Positions 37,213-49,232 of a stretch of DNA of 64,000 nt are shown here, in pieces. Below the pieces are notes generated by a model. That model saw nothing but the letters and a program-made list of their open reading frames with translations, did no database searches and was not told where the DNA came from. Origin of the DNA: Puffinus mauretanicus (taxonomy: Eukaryota > Chordata > Aves > Procellariiformes > Procellariidae); assembly GCA_023333565.1 (NCBI GenBank), contig JAJKFH010001941.1, forward strand, positions 1-64,000, given 5' to 3'. The first letter of the stretch is position 1. Each line of letters opens with the position of its first letter. The translations under genes and the position numbers were made by a program.

Positions 37213-39676
37213 GTGGGGCAAAGCGGGTAGTGGTGAAGCGTGTGTAAAAGGGATGGGGCGGGACAATGGTGGCGGGTGTCCTTGAGCTGTGGGGACATCT
37301 CTGGGCACGTGGAGGGACATGGCACCGCTGGGAGGTAACGGGAAAGGAGTAAGTTTGTGGTGCAAAGGGAGAGGGCAGGTTTTATCACTGGGAGATGACT
37401 GGAGGGGGACTCGTGTGTGTGTGTGTGGCACAGAAAGGTCAGGACAGGAATTGCACAGGGCGGGGAGGGGGGGTTGTTCAGGCAATTACTGGGGTCCCTT
37501 CTGCCAGATTTCCTTGTTGCAAAATGCTAAGAAGCCCCAGTGATCTGCTGCTTTCTCTGTCAACACAACTCTCCTATTTTCTTGCAGTGCTGTGTGAGGA
37601 GTTTAACTCAAAGTACAACAAAGCAACAAGACGTTCAGGCTTCAGACGAAGCATTGCAGTTCTTTAAAATGCAGTGCCCTTAAAAATAACGCAAATCCAC
37701 CTGTTTGGTCTGATCCAGTTAACATGTTAAGAGCGAAAGGTGCATCACGCTGCCTGGTCCCTGTGAGCCCTGTCTTGCCCCAGTTGAAGTGGATGGGAGA
37801 TTCACCTCTGACTTCAGCAAGGGCAGGTGGTGCTAGGGAGCAGTGCATGAGGACCCGGGTAGGAAAAAGCAGTAAGTAAGGGTGCCTGAATAATGGTACT
37901 TAAAGACTTTTCTGCTCAGTTTTTCTGTGAATATTAATTGCAGCCTTCAGCGTAGGGTCCACCACTTGCTGCTGGACAGGATCTGGAGCACCGGCTGCTG
38001 CCTGTTGAGTTAGGCAGAGATCCTCCGGTTTCTGTGCCAGCAACCATCAGTAGCGGCATTTCTCCTTAGGCAGTAATTTACATTCAAGAGGATAGGTCTG
38101 CTCTTGCAGATAAGGACTGCTTAAGTGTCGAGAAGTCAGTTCTTTAATTGGCAAGTTAAACAGATGTAATTAATGTATTCAATTTGAACAAATAATTTTA
38201 TGTTCTGTTCAGTTTTATACATATTACATCAACTTAATTGTGATGTGGAAATTAAGGCTAGAATGGCATCCAACTCTGCTAAAACTGAGTTATGCAGAAC
38301 TCAAAGGACAACACTTCTAAATTACTGTTTCTAATGAAGGAAGTCCGACCTGGAAAATGGAGAAGAAATACATGTTTTCATACATAAACTGAATTCTGTT
38401 TTCCCTGGGTGAATATACTGGTATTTCATGTACAGTGGTGAATATGACGGAGCTGTGAGAGGGATGAAACTTGCTACAGCCATAGATGATCAGAGTTTTA
38501 AGAAAATACTACGTATTTCAGGGAGATTGTTACCAAATGTGTGCAGAGGGAGCTTTTCAGCTATTAAGAATTCTTACTTGTATTTTTCAAAGCCAAAGCA
38601 TTTTCAGTTTCAGTATAAAGTACCAGCCTTCAAAGTCTAATTATATGACAGAAGATTGAAAACTAATCTTCCAAAATTATAAGTCCTGCATAGTTTAGGG
38701 GAAAAAAAAAGGAAATATGCTTAAACAAAATATAAGCATAGTAAATATAACATATCATGTTGTTTCAAAGCACCACTACAAAAGTAGATATCTCAATATT
38801 AGTATGAATATGTAGTTTAAAAAAAAAACAACCAACCAAAAAAAAAAAACACCAACGAAACAACTCCATGTGAAATACATGCCCAGAACAAGTTAATAAA
38901 ATCAAAGCCCCTTAAAGTTACAACCAAAATCTTGTGCTTAAATTATTGCCAAGGATCTCACCCTTGCTTGGTGATACGTTTTGAGCCTGTGTGTATGATC
39001 CTGCTTGCCATGGTGTCAGGCTGGAGGACCCAACCTGAAGGGATGAGTTCTAGGAGGCACCTAGGAGATACATGGTATTCCCATCAGTGTCAACGAAGCT
39101 GAAAAATGCAGTGACTTATACAAGGCTATTTGAGTTATTCGTACCCTGCAGCATCAAGGCTCATTCCTGCCCTCATTAGGAGCCATTGGCAAATCTCCAA
39201 CTGCAATATTTTGGCACATGGGGCAGAGTGAGGAAAAATTAAGGATGGTAGGAATTGAAAATCAGAGCTGAAGTTTTAGATTTGTCAAAGGCATTGCTAC
39301 TCTCACAGGTCTCCAGCACAGCGGTCACTGCGAGCTTTTACTGATGTCACTGGAGTACTATGAAGTACAAGTAGTATTTTGGCTTCTGAATGCATGCAGG
39401 GTTAGAGGATCGCCGCTGTGTAATAGCCTCAGAAGTATTATAAAAATAAATGCATTAGTTTCTTATGGACTTCACTGGTTTTCATGAACTGTGGATCAGC
39501 TAAATAATGCAATCTTCTGATACAGTAGATTAAGACAAAGGAGACTCATTTCTCTATTTGAATATATTGCCTTTTCCAGACTCCTTTAAGGCAGTTGTGT
39601 TTCTCTTATAAGCAAATTGCAAATGAACTTTCAGTTTTGAAAGTCTCATTTTTTAGGCACTCTAATAAGGAGCTGA

Positions 39677-39704
39677 GTTCTTTCTCTCTCTCTCACTCTC
39701 TCTT
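39677..39704 (+). repeat. TC-rich microsatellite in GALR1 intron 1
   Basis: Run of TC dinucleotides with a few interruptions, inside GALR1 intron 1. Confidence 0.75.
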
Positions 39705-42700
39705 AAATTATGTTAGGGGAGATTTGTATTTTCCCCAGTGGACAGCAAGACTGTTAACAAGCTACGGAAGTGCTGAAATAGTGCTTGGTATTTGGAAATG
39801 GCATCCTCCCACAAAATCAGAACCGGAAATCTCACATGATGTGCTCTTAAGGCAGAGATTTATGAGATCGTGCCCTGTGTCGTGTGTGTACAGCTACCTG
39901 TTTCCTCTCTCCCACAAATAACTTTGAGTCAGTTTCAACCAAATTTGATAGAGGAGTGAAAATATCAGAAGGAATGATATTTCCCTAGTTTTGTGAAAAC
40001 AGGAGTCAATGAAGAAGGTGGAGAGTCACCATCTTCTCTCTCCTTTAAGGAGCCAGTTTGCACTCAGCTGTTAAACATCATACAAGCCATATGGGGAAGA
40101 GTCGTATGTAGCTTCTACTTATGGAGGAGACACGTCTTTTTGGGAACATGCGACCAAGAAATCACAAATCCATAGGGAACAGCTTTTGTTGGCTCACAGA
40201 ATTACTCTTGAAAGGAGCTTACTACTCCAGGCAGAGGAACAGGGAATATATAGTTATTAGTTGAGTTACAGCGCTACATACTTCTGGACAGCTTATTATT
40301 AGCCTGTATTCTTTTTTTTTTATTGCTTATCACATTACTTGTCGTGTACAAAAACTGACTTTTTGAATGTGTTTTGTAACATTGCTACAACGTTTGCTCA
40401 CTAATGTGTTCTAAAAGGGCAATGTGTTCTTAAATGATTCCCAGTGAGCTTCTAACAATCGACGTCTGCCCCAGGGTAGTGCAATGTGACAACTGATTTT
40501 GGGTGCCTCTGCTTTTGAATACCCAATTATGAGGCTTCAGTCCTTGAAAGTTAGGCCTCCTTCAATCAAACCTTTAGGTTGGATGCCTAAAATCATTAGC
40601 AAATTTTTCCTTTTATAGATGTATAATGTTAAAGGCTTTTTTAAAAAACTTATTTCTTGCCTTAAGAATGTTTCCGTTATTATCTATCATTCTGAATGCA
40701 TGGAAAACACGTATGATTTATAGACTTGGTTAAAAGTAAACCATGAAAAGTAGGAGCCTCAACATAAAATACAAGCTTACATGGTTCTTGGCTTAAGATG
40801 TTGTATCTTAAATTTTGCTGAGCAGTGAGGGAAAACTTTATTAAACTACACTGAAAAGAAAAAACAAAGGGTATGATCCATTAGTGACACTATTAAATGA
40901 AAGAGGGTGAAGGATCTGTTGTGACAATAGAAGTAGCAGCATTACTTTAAAAAATGGATTGCAGGCAATGGCACTCGCATTTAAATCAGGTTCATACTAT
41001 AAAATATGGTTCAGAATGTAATGCTCGCATTACGGCTCTGTTAAACAAGCAGTTCATTCTTACTAGATGATGACCTTGGGCAGGCTTTCCTGCTGCATGA
41101 TTTTCAATGGCTGATAATGAAGGTGTAGTCGGTGGAATGATTATATACAGCCAGACAGGAAATTTGCAACAAGTGTAAACTTCAAACTTTTATATTGTTT
41201 GGTAGACCTATACGAATAGGCACAGATAGTTTAAGCTATTTTTTTCTCTCTCCCTTATTGGAAAAATCCCTTTTTCAACTTGATTTGGTCATAGTCCCTC
41301 AGCCTGCGCTCTCAAGCCATCTGGAGGTAGTCCCTGAAACAACTGAGAAAAAAAAAAAATGGATAGTGTGTAGGCAAAATCCAGGGCCTCCCAAATGCCA
41401 TCAGTGGTAGTTGTGGTAGTACAGTCCGGACCAGCCTGGCCCTTCTTATACTTCTGTGATGCTACAAGTCTCCTTACACCCTCTTTCACAACTGCGTAAC
41501 TTTCTTCCCACAGCACCCCACCCTCATCTCCAGAAAAAAAGGAGAGCTATTCCTTCCCCGAGAGCCAAATATGCTCTCTGATCAACAGGTATATGAAAGC
41601 TGGAGTTAGAAAAGTTTCATGTGAAGAGTTAATTTTTCCACAGAGCTGAATTTTTTAAAAATGTAACACCTTATTGGAAAAGGTTGTGACCTATTTTTTA
41701 GCAAGGTGAGTATTTCATTCTGTGAGTTAAAAATGCATGTGCAAATTTATTAGTGGATATTTTGAAAGACTTTCCTTAGAGAAATAACCTGAGACAAAAT
41801 GAGAGGCACATGTAGACTTATTATTCATTCAGGTGAAGTGACAGTGGCTGTTAGAGGAACAGTTGTTTATTCATTGGCCCAGAGAAGAGATAATTTGAAC
41901 AGGGCAGTGAAGAGAGGTGTCTTTGATTTGCCTTGTAGTGTTTGTGCATAAACATGGCTTTTAATATCCCTCCACGGCGTTCTGTATAGGTCTCTGAGTG
42001 CTGTTCCACCGCTGTTGATAGGTAATTAAATTCTGCCTATTTCTCTTGCTGCTGGTTTGCATACCATCTGGTACACTACCACGTAGAGCCAGCATGTTTT
42101 TGCTGCAGAGACTTATTTTGTGAAATATGTATATAATCTGAAAGAGGGGGAGTTGAGAAGGATTCGTTGGAAGGCTATCATCTAAATCTTCAACACCCCC
42201 CTGCCAAATATCCAATTTAACAGCTTTGTCTACTGCATCTTTCATGGGACTGGAGAGAGATGCAATGCAAAACTTTGTGCTAAAAGTTTCAGAACAAAAG
42301 AAAGAAATATTTGTAACTTTAAAAGAAGATTTTGCAGTTCTGATTTCTGGGAAGAATTCATCTGACTTTAGTTTTGGGCTGTGAGGGAAAATCACAGGGT
42401 GATTTGGTGGGTGGCAGGTGATGGGATTTGCAATGGCCCAGTAGAAACAGACCGTCGTCGTAAGTTATGTGAAGGGGGCACGGTAGGTGAAGCAGCAGTG
42501 ATGGGAAGTGAACTTCACTGTATTTCTCCCATGCTCTTTTTTGGTTTTACATTTTTCACCCATGGACTAAGCAATTCAGCTGCCTTGTACACGGTGCCAG
42601 CAGGGGAATAAAGAGTGCGTGAGCCAGGGGATCGTCTCCCTGGTCTTTTGCTGGACCTCAGGGGCTCTTCTGTCCTTTCCTTCTGGTCTGCTTCATCCTG

Positions 42701-43044
42701 GAGAAGGAAGAAGGGCTGAAGACCTTCTCAGAGAAAACCCGTTTATTTTTCTCCTGCCTTTCCTGAACTCAGGTTAGCCTTGGTAGCGACCTGGCTAGTG
42801 TTTCAGAATAGGGAGAGCGTGCAGGGCTGTCTTTCATGCACAAACATGTTAATGCACAGATAAGCACAAACGAACAGCGCTTCCAATGTTAAGGGGTTAC
42901 AAGTAATTTTTATTGTTTTTTGTGGTTCACTGGTAGCTAAGAGTAGATACTTAAAAAGTGGAATCCACTGATGAGCTATGGTTATTCACAAATACTGTCT
43001 TACTTCTTTTAATTCATTATGTATGTTTCTAAGACTCAAATGCC

Positions 43045-43135
43045 AGAGTGGGATCAAGTCTATAGGTCATCTTGTCTGGTGTCTGTCCTGGTGGTGGTTA
43101 GCCGTGCATCCCAAAGAAAACAGAGAAAACATCCT
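43045..43135. mobile_element. Possible very old CR1-like repeat in GALR1 intron 1
   Basis: The stretch ATAGGTCATCTTGTCTGGTGT followed by GTCC.GGTGGTGGTTAGC and GCATCCCAAAGAAAAC resembles an ancient amniote CR1-type repeat (GGTCCATCTAGTCCAGTATCC...). It is short and diverged, so this is a weak call. Confidence 0.35.
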
Positions 43136-43540
43136 CAGATGATACAAGAGAATTTTAATTTATACCCATTTCCCCACCTCAAGAAGTCTCCTTATAAACC
43201 CTAAAATTTAGTGTTATATTCCTTAAAAATATCTGTTTAATGCTGGATGATCTTACCTACTAAATTGTTCTCAGTTCATCTTAGAGCTATGTGAAGTGCA
43301 ACCTAACATCACCATCCTCATCTGAGCTCTACACTTTGACACTCTCTCTAAAAAATTCCTCTTACCATATTTTAATTAAACCCTCGAGTTTAATTAAGCA
43401 TCTCCTTTTTTTTTAATTCTGTATTGTTTACAACTTGTTAAACACATTCAGCTGAAGAGCATATTCCCTGCCCCCCATGCCTACAAATCTGCCATATGAA
43501 TATCTTCAATTCAGTTAATGATAACTGCAGATAAAGTAGG

Positions 43541-43584
43541 GCATGCACATCTATGCATCCACTGCATGCACCTCTATGCATCCA
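43541..43584 (+). repeat. 22-23 bp tandem duplication in GALR1 intron 1
   Basis: GCATGCACATCTATGCATCC (43541-43560), then ACT, is followed by a second copy differing by one base (43564-43584). Each unit holds the palindromes GCATGC and ATGCAT. Confidence 0.85.
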
Positions 43585-44251
43585 AAATCTTACGTGTAAA
43601 TCATTGTCTTAAAATTTGCACCCTGCTCTTGGATGATGAGTCTTTTTGAGACATATTTTAAAAAATTACTTGTGAAAGGTACATGACAAGTATCATCAAA
43701 TTGTTGATAAAGGCCATGCCTCATGTGAGATACATTTTAGTATAAATTATTTTTGAAAGCCTAGGCTTCTTTCGAAGATCAAATAGCACCAACATCCTGA
43801 TTATATTAACCAAACATCCATCTGAAGAAAGCAAATTATGCAGGTGACTCAGAAAAGCTCTGACTCAAAACATACACTTTTTATGTTATATGCAGTAAAG
43901 GTCATTCTAAATTAACAAGCATTGACATTTTTATGGAGGAAGAATGATTGCTAATTCTAGGTGCACGATGGGTTTCCATTTGTTGCCTTGTTCATTTGTA
44001 ATATGTATTTGATATGTAATACATCTGAATTTTTATGTAAGAATTCAATTGTGGTCTGCTTCGTATTTGTTGATTCGCACAGATGCAGATATGTAATTCC
44101 TTTGGATTTTATACTGTGCACTTTTGAAACGTGTAAATGGGATCAGCGATGTTTGTAAGCCACTCACGCTGTACTGGAGAGCATACTCTAAAATATATGG
44201 GTTTGAATTTTAGAAAATGGTGAAATATAAGATGCAAATTAATCTTTTCAG

Positions 44252-44317
44252 GTTCTTAATCATCTGCATAAAAAGTTGAGAAACATGTCAAAGAAGTCAG
44301 AAGCGTCCAAGAAAAAG
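44252..44317 (+). CDS. GALR1: GALR1 exon 2: third intracellular loop
   Basis: Codes 22 residues (235-256), beginning VLNHLHKK and ending SEASKKK, rich in Lys, Ser and His. This is the third intracellular loop between TM5 and TM6, the G-protein contact region, and differs from human GALR1 by one conservative Lys-to-Arg change (R244). The acceptor is CTTTTCAG ending at 44251 and the donor is AAG|GTAGAT at 44318. The exon is 66 nt, so skipping it would keep the frame but delete the loop. The exon is too short to appear in a normal ORF scan. It was found by matching the receptor sequence across the intron. Confidence 0.96.
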
Positions 44318-47300
44318 GTAGATTTCTTTCATTACCAATATCTATTTGTTTATATCTTAGTTTTATGGCTAAGCTAATTTGGTATTATAATGCTTGTTGC
44401 AAAGGATGTAATAGAGAGAAGGAATTGAAATGAAGTGTTTAATGATGTATTCAGTGTCTCTCTGAACTTAACAGGATTGTAATCTTTTCTGATCTGAGTT
44501 TTCCATTGCAGTGCATCAAGCCGTTACCCGAGATCCCCATATTTTGAACTTCAGAGCATCTGAAATTTAGACATGGAGAGACAACCTCTCTCTAATATTA
44601 AATGGTTGTTTTTTGCCTCACAGGTATTTTCCCCTAACTTGTAAATCTTTTTATTTATTTGTTTTTTAATGTTTTATGAAGAATTCCTAGGTTATATGAT
44701 GAGTCTTTAAAATTAGGTTTATTGTGCTTCATGATAGGAGTCTAACAAGAGACTTTTAATGATTCTGCAAGTCTTGTATTGATTTTCCACAAAACGTTTT
44801 TTGCTCTTATGTTCAAGACTTAAGTTATATAGTGGTTACAAGTAGAATTGTGAAAGGTCTTTAAAGCAGAATATAAGCTTTGTGATTTAGAACAATATTT
44901 GAAAGATGTGTTTATATATTGAATTTGTCAGTTAATATAATATGGTTTTGATTTTTGAGCAGATTTGACCACAGTAATCATTTGACTAACTTCTCAGTTT
45001 ATGAATGTGGAGTCAGAAAAACCCCTTAGGCTATAGCTCTTCATTTGATCTCATCACTATTACCATATGGGCATGCAGACTGTCTGCAATGTAAATGAGA
45101 TATACATGGGCTCAACAGAGAATAAATAATCTATTATTTATGCATTCTCTATTTTTTTTCAAAATATCCTAGTCAATAGATTTTAATTCCTAGAATTAAA
45201 AGCATTATGGCCCTGATTCCCTAAAATACTTAACATATATACTTTTGCACTTAATGTAGTCAAAGGCCAAAGGTGTAGTTTTCAATGGCATTCTGTACAT
45301 TGCCATCTCTTTTGTAAATTATTCTCAAACTGGAAATATCTGTGCACTTCTCTAAACACTAACTCTTAAAAATGGCAAGTAAAAATCAGATCTGGCTAGG
45401 AACTAGCTTTCATAGCTTCAGGGAAAAGCATTACAGATATGCCCAAGACTGCTTGGATGTATCAGGGTTCAGTAACCAAAGGGCCAAAAAAAAAAAAAAA
45501 AGCAGCCCAAAACTTTTTTTGCCTTAGAAAATAAGTTTGGATTCTAAGGCCTAACTCATGTTTTTCAAAGCAACTCTTTTCACTAGTGTGCTGTGTCTCT
45601 CTGGTTACTGTATCTTTCTTCTTTTCCTTCTACTGTTTTGTTAAGAATGCATTTCAGGCTTAATTATACATTTCTAGCTTTATTCAAACCTTTATGAAAA
45701 TTTCAGTAGTAGGATCTTGAAATTGATTTGCTATATGTAGAAAAAAGTTAATGAAAAATATGAATGTGCCTAAAACCTATTTTTTGTGCTTTTTGGTCAC
45801 AAAGCATCGATATTAACATCATGTATTTCAGGTGGGTTTTATTTGCTAATGAGAAACCCCAAGCACGCTCCTGTAAGGTAAACAAGAGCTGCCCTTTAGC
45901 GTTCCCTTGGTTGCGAGGCATAGTGATGATTTTAGAAAGGTAAGCTCTGAAGTTAGGCTTAGGAGGAATAATGGGATAAAACAGGTGTTGTGAGGTTTCC
46001 TAATGCAAAATTACTTATTCTGCAGATATGAAATGCCTTAACTAAAATAGTTACAAGAGACACATGGTCAACCTGCTTTCAGGTGCATCTATACAATCTA
46101 CTGAAAGTCAGTGATTTTCCTGGTGTAATTCTGTTTAGAATTTTGAAACTGAAGTAATATGCCTCTTTTGAAGTAATTGTGCATGTGGTATCCAGACAAT
46201 GTTTTTCAGTTGGAATATTAACACATTGAATGGGTCAGAGAATGAACTGCTCTTAATTTATACTTCCTTGTTAGCACATATTCTCCTGATGACACCTGAG
46301 AGAGAAAATATTTGTGTGGCTGTTTGTTAGTGGCAACTGACTTAAAATCCACAGGGCTAAGGAGAGGAATGGCTTGTGAAAACAGATGAATCCTTGAGAC
46401 TAAACAAATTATATTTGCTACAGATATCATGTCCTTTGGTTTCTGTTGTGGGATTTTGCTAACCAACAACAATATCTGCCATAAGTTTTTTTGGCCTGTT
46501 GCCACAGAAATCAAACTTTTTTTCCTGTAAGTTTCTATAAGTTAAGTCATTTTGTGATTAGGTAGGTCAGTCTGAATTATTACCGAGCATTAATCAATTC
46601 AAGAAGTATAGACCAAGTTCAATAAACTAGCAAAAAGTCTAGATATTCTCTGTGCTGCAGTATTTATCACTCGATGGCCACTGGGTTAGTTTTGCCTGTG
46701 AAGAAAAGCCGAAGTTCCCTGAAAAATTATGTTGTAAAGTGTTCGTATAGTAATTGTAATGGTCCATAACATAATATGCTTTGGAATTAATGTTAGGCTT
46801 TTACTGGGAGAGTGATTTAGTTGAAAGAGGTGCTTGTTAGAGGAGTAGATATTAATTAGTTGAGCAGCTGCAAAGCACTAACTGCTGTTTCTGAAGTAAG
46901 TGAAAGCTGAAGAAAACATTGACAGTCAAACTCCACTGTGCCCTGGCAGAACGCCTTCAGCACCTGAAAGGTCTGTGCTGGCTGATGCTGTAGCTGTCTG
47001 GATGGATCTAAGGAACTTGATGGCCCTTCCTCTCATAAATAATGGAAGTGGAGTCAGGAGGTGGCACTGAGGATACTTTGTGTTCCATTTTTCTGAATTC
47101 AGTGTTTGGTGGTGAGCTTTAATTTCCAGATTGGTTTTGACAATATGCAATCACCAGAAATTTCAAGCTCCTTACTTTTCTCTTTTTTTTTCTGTAGTTG
47201 TATCCCAGAATGTTGTTGTGTGACTCCCCTCCCCCTGCGGAAATTTTATGTTTAAAGGAGAGACTTTCAAAAAAGCCCCTGCTCCTTTTGTAGACACTTG

Positions 47301-47756
47301 AGCAAAGAGAGTCTGGCTGCTCTAAGCTCTTCCACTAGCTGCCTTCATGTATAATAGATCAGAAATCCTTGTGCACCGTACTAAAATATAGATCATTAGA
47401 TCTGGATGAGATTTCCCAAAGACCCATGTTATCGTTACTCTACATGGAGCTTATGTCCACCTCAGAAAAGACTAGGCTTTTGTGTAGGGAATCAGGAACA
47501 CCATTCTTCACCTTCGAGCAAAGTTACACATTCGCCTTTTACTGTGGCGTTTTCAAGGCTAAGGTTCTCTTTGCAGTAGTTCACTATGCAAAATAAAGCC
47601 CATATAGGTAATGGAGTAAAATCAGTAATAAATACTCTAAAGTGTGTCCTCTCTCAGTATACCTTTTTCCCCCTCCAAATAATGGTTTTGAAGCAGGTTT
47701 AAAGCTGATTCTTCAAGTGCTCATCAGACATCTGTGTTTTCCTTTCCCTGTCTCAG
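44318..47756 (+). other. GALR1 intron 2 (3,439 bp)
   Basis: Bounded by the donor GTAGAT at 44318 and a strong pyrimidine-rich acceptor, CCCTGTCTCAG, ending at 47756. The interior is AT-rich and unique-looking, with a 16-A run at 45486-45501. No additional exon or recognisable mobile element was seen. Open frames inside are short and look random. Confidence 0.9.
45486..45501 (+). repeat. 16-nt poly(A) tract in GALR1 intron 2
   Basis: Sixteen uninterrupted A residues. No associated retrocopy recognised. Confidence 0.85.
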
Positions 47757-48074
47757 ACAGCACAGACTGTGTTGGTGGTGGTAGTGGTTTTTGGCATCTC
47801 CTGGCTGCCGCATCACGTGATTCATCTCTGGGCTGAATTTGGAGTTTTCCCACTGACTCAAGCCTCCTTTCTCTTCAGAGTAACTGCACACTGCCTGGCT
47901 TACAGCAATTCTTCTGTGAACCCGATTATATACGCATTTCTCTCTGAAAATTTTAGGAAGGCCTATAAACAAGTCTTCAAATGCCAGATACGTAACAAGT
48001 CACCTCTGAATGACGCTAAGGAAAATAAAAGTCGGATAGATACACCACCATCTACCAACTGTACACACGTGTGA
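47757..48074 (+). CDS. GALR1: GALR1 exon 3: TM6, TM7 and C-terminal tail
   Basis: Codes residues 257-361. TM6 (about 259-281) carries FGISWLPHH, with W272 and P274 of the toggle region and H276/H279 that in human GALR1 contact galanin. ECL3 and the top of TM7 carry E283 and F294. TM7 (about 292-317) has N307-S308 and the NPIIY motif (N311 to Y315). Helix 8 (about 320-332) ends with C332, a likely palmitoylation site. The tail ends ENKSRIDTPPSTNCTHV, the same as human GALR1. The last residues T-H-V fit a class I PDZ-ligand pattern. The stop codon is TGA at 48072-48074. The exon starts at ACA just after the acceptor, because this restores the family sequence T-A-Q-T. Confidence 0.97.
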   Translation, partial: TAQTVLVVVVVFGISWLPHHVIHLWAEFGVFPLTQASFLFRVTAHCLAYSNSSVNPIIYAFLSENFRKAYKQVFKCQIRNKSPLNDAKENKSRIDTPPSTNCTHV

Positions 48075-48471
48075 ACTTTGAAAAGTCGTGTGAATGTTGG
48101 CTCTTCATTTGTGTGAACTAAACACCTAGAAAACAAAGCACAGTGAGCTTTATCCTGGGTATATCTTGATAAAGCTAATTGGTATTTAATGTACTGAAGT
48201 TGCGTTTGTAGCAAAAGTTTGTGAAACTGGTATGAAAGAAAACTGGGCTGATCCTTGGCATCTTAGGTAGCTTTGTCAAATGAAACTCTTGGACCTTTAA
48301 AAGATACTTGAGAAAAAATATTGGAGATGATATGTCTGTATTCTTACTCACTAAGCATACGGTGTGTAAACATTCAAATATACAAGAAGGAAATGTTAAT
48401 ATGGACAAGTAACTTTCTGACATCTTACTCCATTGAAGTGAAGAGATGGCTAAATATTCTGTCTTACAGAT

Positions 48472-48477
48472 AATAAA
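48472..48477 (+). terminator. Candidate poly(A) signal AATAAA
   Basis: First canonical AATAAA hexamer after the GALR1 stop codon, about 400 nt downstream. Usage is not demonstrated. Confidence 0.4.
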
Positions 48478-49038
48478 TACCGCAGTACTATGGTTTCAGA
48501 GAGGAAAACTTTTGTTCTCTCTTCAGATTGTTTTGACAATGCCTTTTCTCTTTTTACAGTAAAGATGGGCTCTGATTCGGAGTTGAAATAACCCGTGTAC
48601 AACTTGAGGCAATTGCTTTAGAGAGGAAATGCTAATTTTATCTGTTTAGCTGTCTTTTTAATGTAACATACTGAGTAATGATGGACTTTTTTCCACTGCA
48701 TACTCCTGCCTTACTGTATACACAGAACTTTCGTGTATGCTATATAAGGTTTTGTTTATGGCCTGTATGTAGTTGTACCAAAATGAGGATTTGTGTCTAT
48801 CTGAGGGAATTTTTTCTTCATGTGTTGCATGTGTGTGCATGTTTTGTTAACTTTATAGACTTTGAGATGGAGATACAGTGTTAAATGTGCAATATATACA
48901 TATGTTTTAAAATACTATGGAACATAAAGCAACTCTGGGCAATGCTTAAGCTTTTAAAAATAGCATTCCCTTAAAAGTTGTAGGAGGGGCTTGTTACCAT
49001 GTAGCTCTAAATTGGAAAAATTCAGAAGGATGCATTTA

Positions 49039-49044
49039 AATAAA
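49039..49044 (+). terminator. Candidate poly(A) signal AATAAA (distal)
   Basis: Second canonical AATAAA hexamer after the GALR1 stop, about 970 nt downstream and just upstream of the old CR1 copy that begins near 49233. Confidence 0.4.
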
Positions 49045-49232
49045 TAGAAAGTATGTAAGGTAAATGGCCCAATTCTGCAAATTCTTAAATAAGATGAGTA
49101 GTTTCAGCAATTTTATAAAAGTACTTATTATGTCTTTAAGTGGTAAACCACTAAAGAAATAGCGGAAGGGCACTCAGTCCTTTGAGAACATTATTGTTAG
49201 CTGAGTAAGATACGCTTTTACCTTTTTTATTG

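Larger units (their letters stand above)
37213..44251 (+). other. GALR1 intron 1 (7,039 bp)
   Basis: Bounded by the donor GTGGGG at 37213 and the acceptor TTTTCAG ending at 44251. The donor matches consensus poorly at +4 and +6. The first 300 bp remain GC-rich and include a short TG repeat near 37413-37426. The rest is AT-rich. Visible inside are a TC-rich run (about 39677-39704), a 22-23 bp tandem duplication (43541-43584) and a possible very old CR1-type remnant (about 43045-43135). I found no other exon. The open frames inside (for example minus 41961-42395) have no recognisable domain. Confidence 0.9.
36511..48074 (+). other. GALR1: GALR1 gene span (coding part), join of three exons
   Basis: This is the coding span of galanin receptor 1, a class A GPCR that binds the neuropeptide galanin at the plasma membrane and in mammals signals mainly through Gi/o to lower cAMP. 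Coding exons are 36511-37212 (702 nt), 44252-44317 (66 nt) and 47757-48074 (318 nt with stop). They join at AAG|GTT and AAG|ACA, all in phase 0, giving 361 residues with no internal stop. Human GALR1 has 349 residues and the same three-exon plan (N-terminus to TM5, third intracellular loop, TM6 to C-terminus). The extra 12 residues are in the N-terminus. Residues matching the known galanin contacts (human H264, H267, E271 and F282) are kept here as H276, H279, E283 and F294. GALR2 and GALR3 are less likely because the third loop and the C-terminal tail are those of GALR1. Confidence 0.97.
48075..49230 (+). other. GALR1 3' UTR (candidate) and 3' flank
   Basis: AT-rich non-coding sequence follows the stop codon. 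Canonical AATAAA signals occur at 48472-48477 (about 400 nt after the stop) and 49039-49044 (about 970 nt after). Either could end the transcript. Later AATAAA motifs near 50584 lie beyond the CR1 insertion. Which one is used cannot be decided from sequence. Confidence 0.55.

Noticed and set aside
41961..42395. 144-codon minus-strand frame in GALR1 intron 1
   Set aside because: Looks like ordinary mixed composition with no domain, no Kozak support and no exon-like borders. Probably chance.
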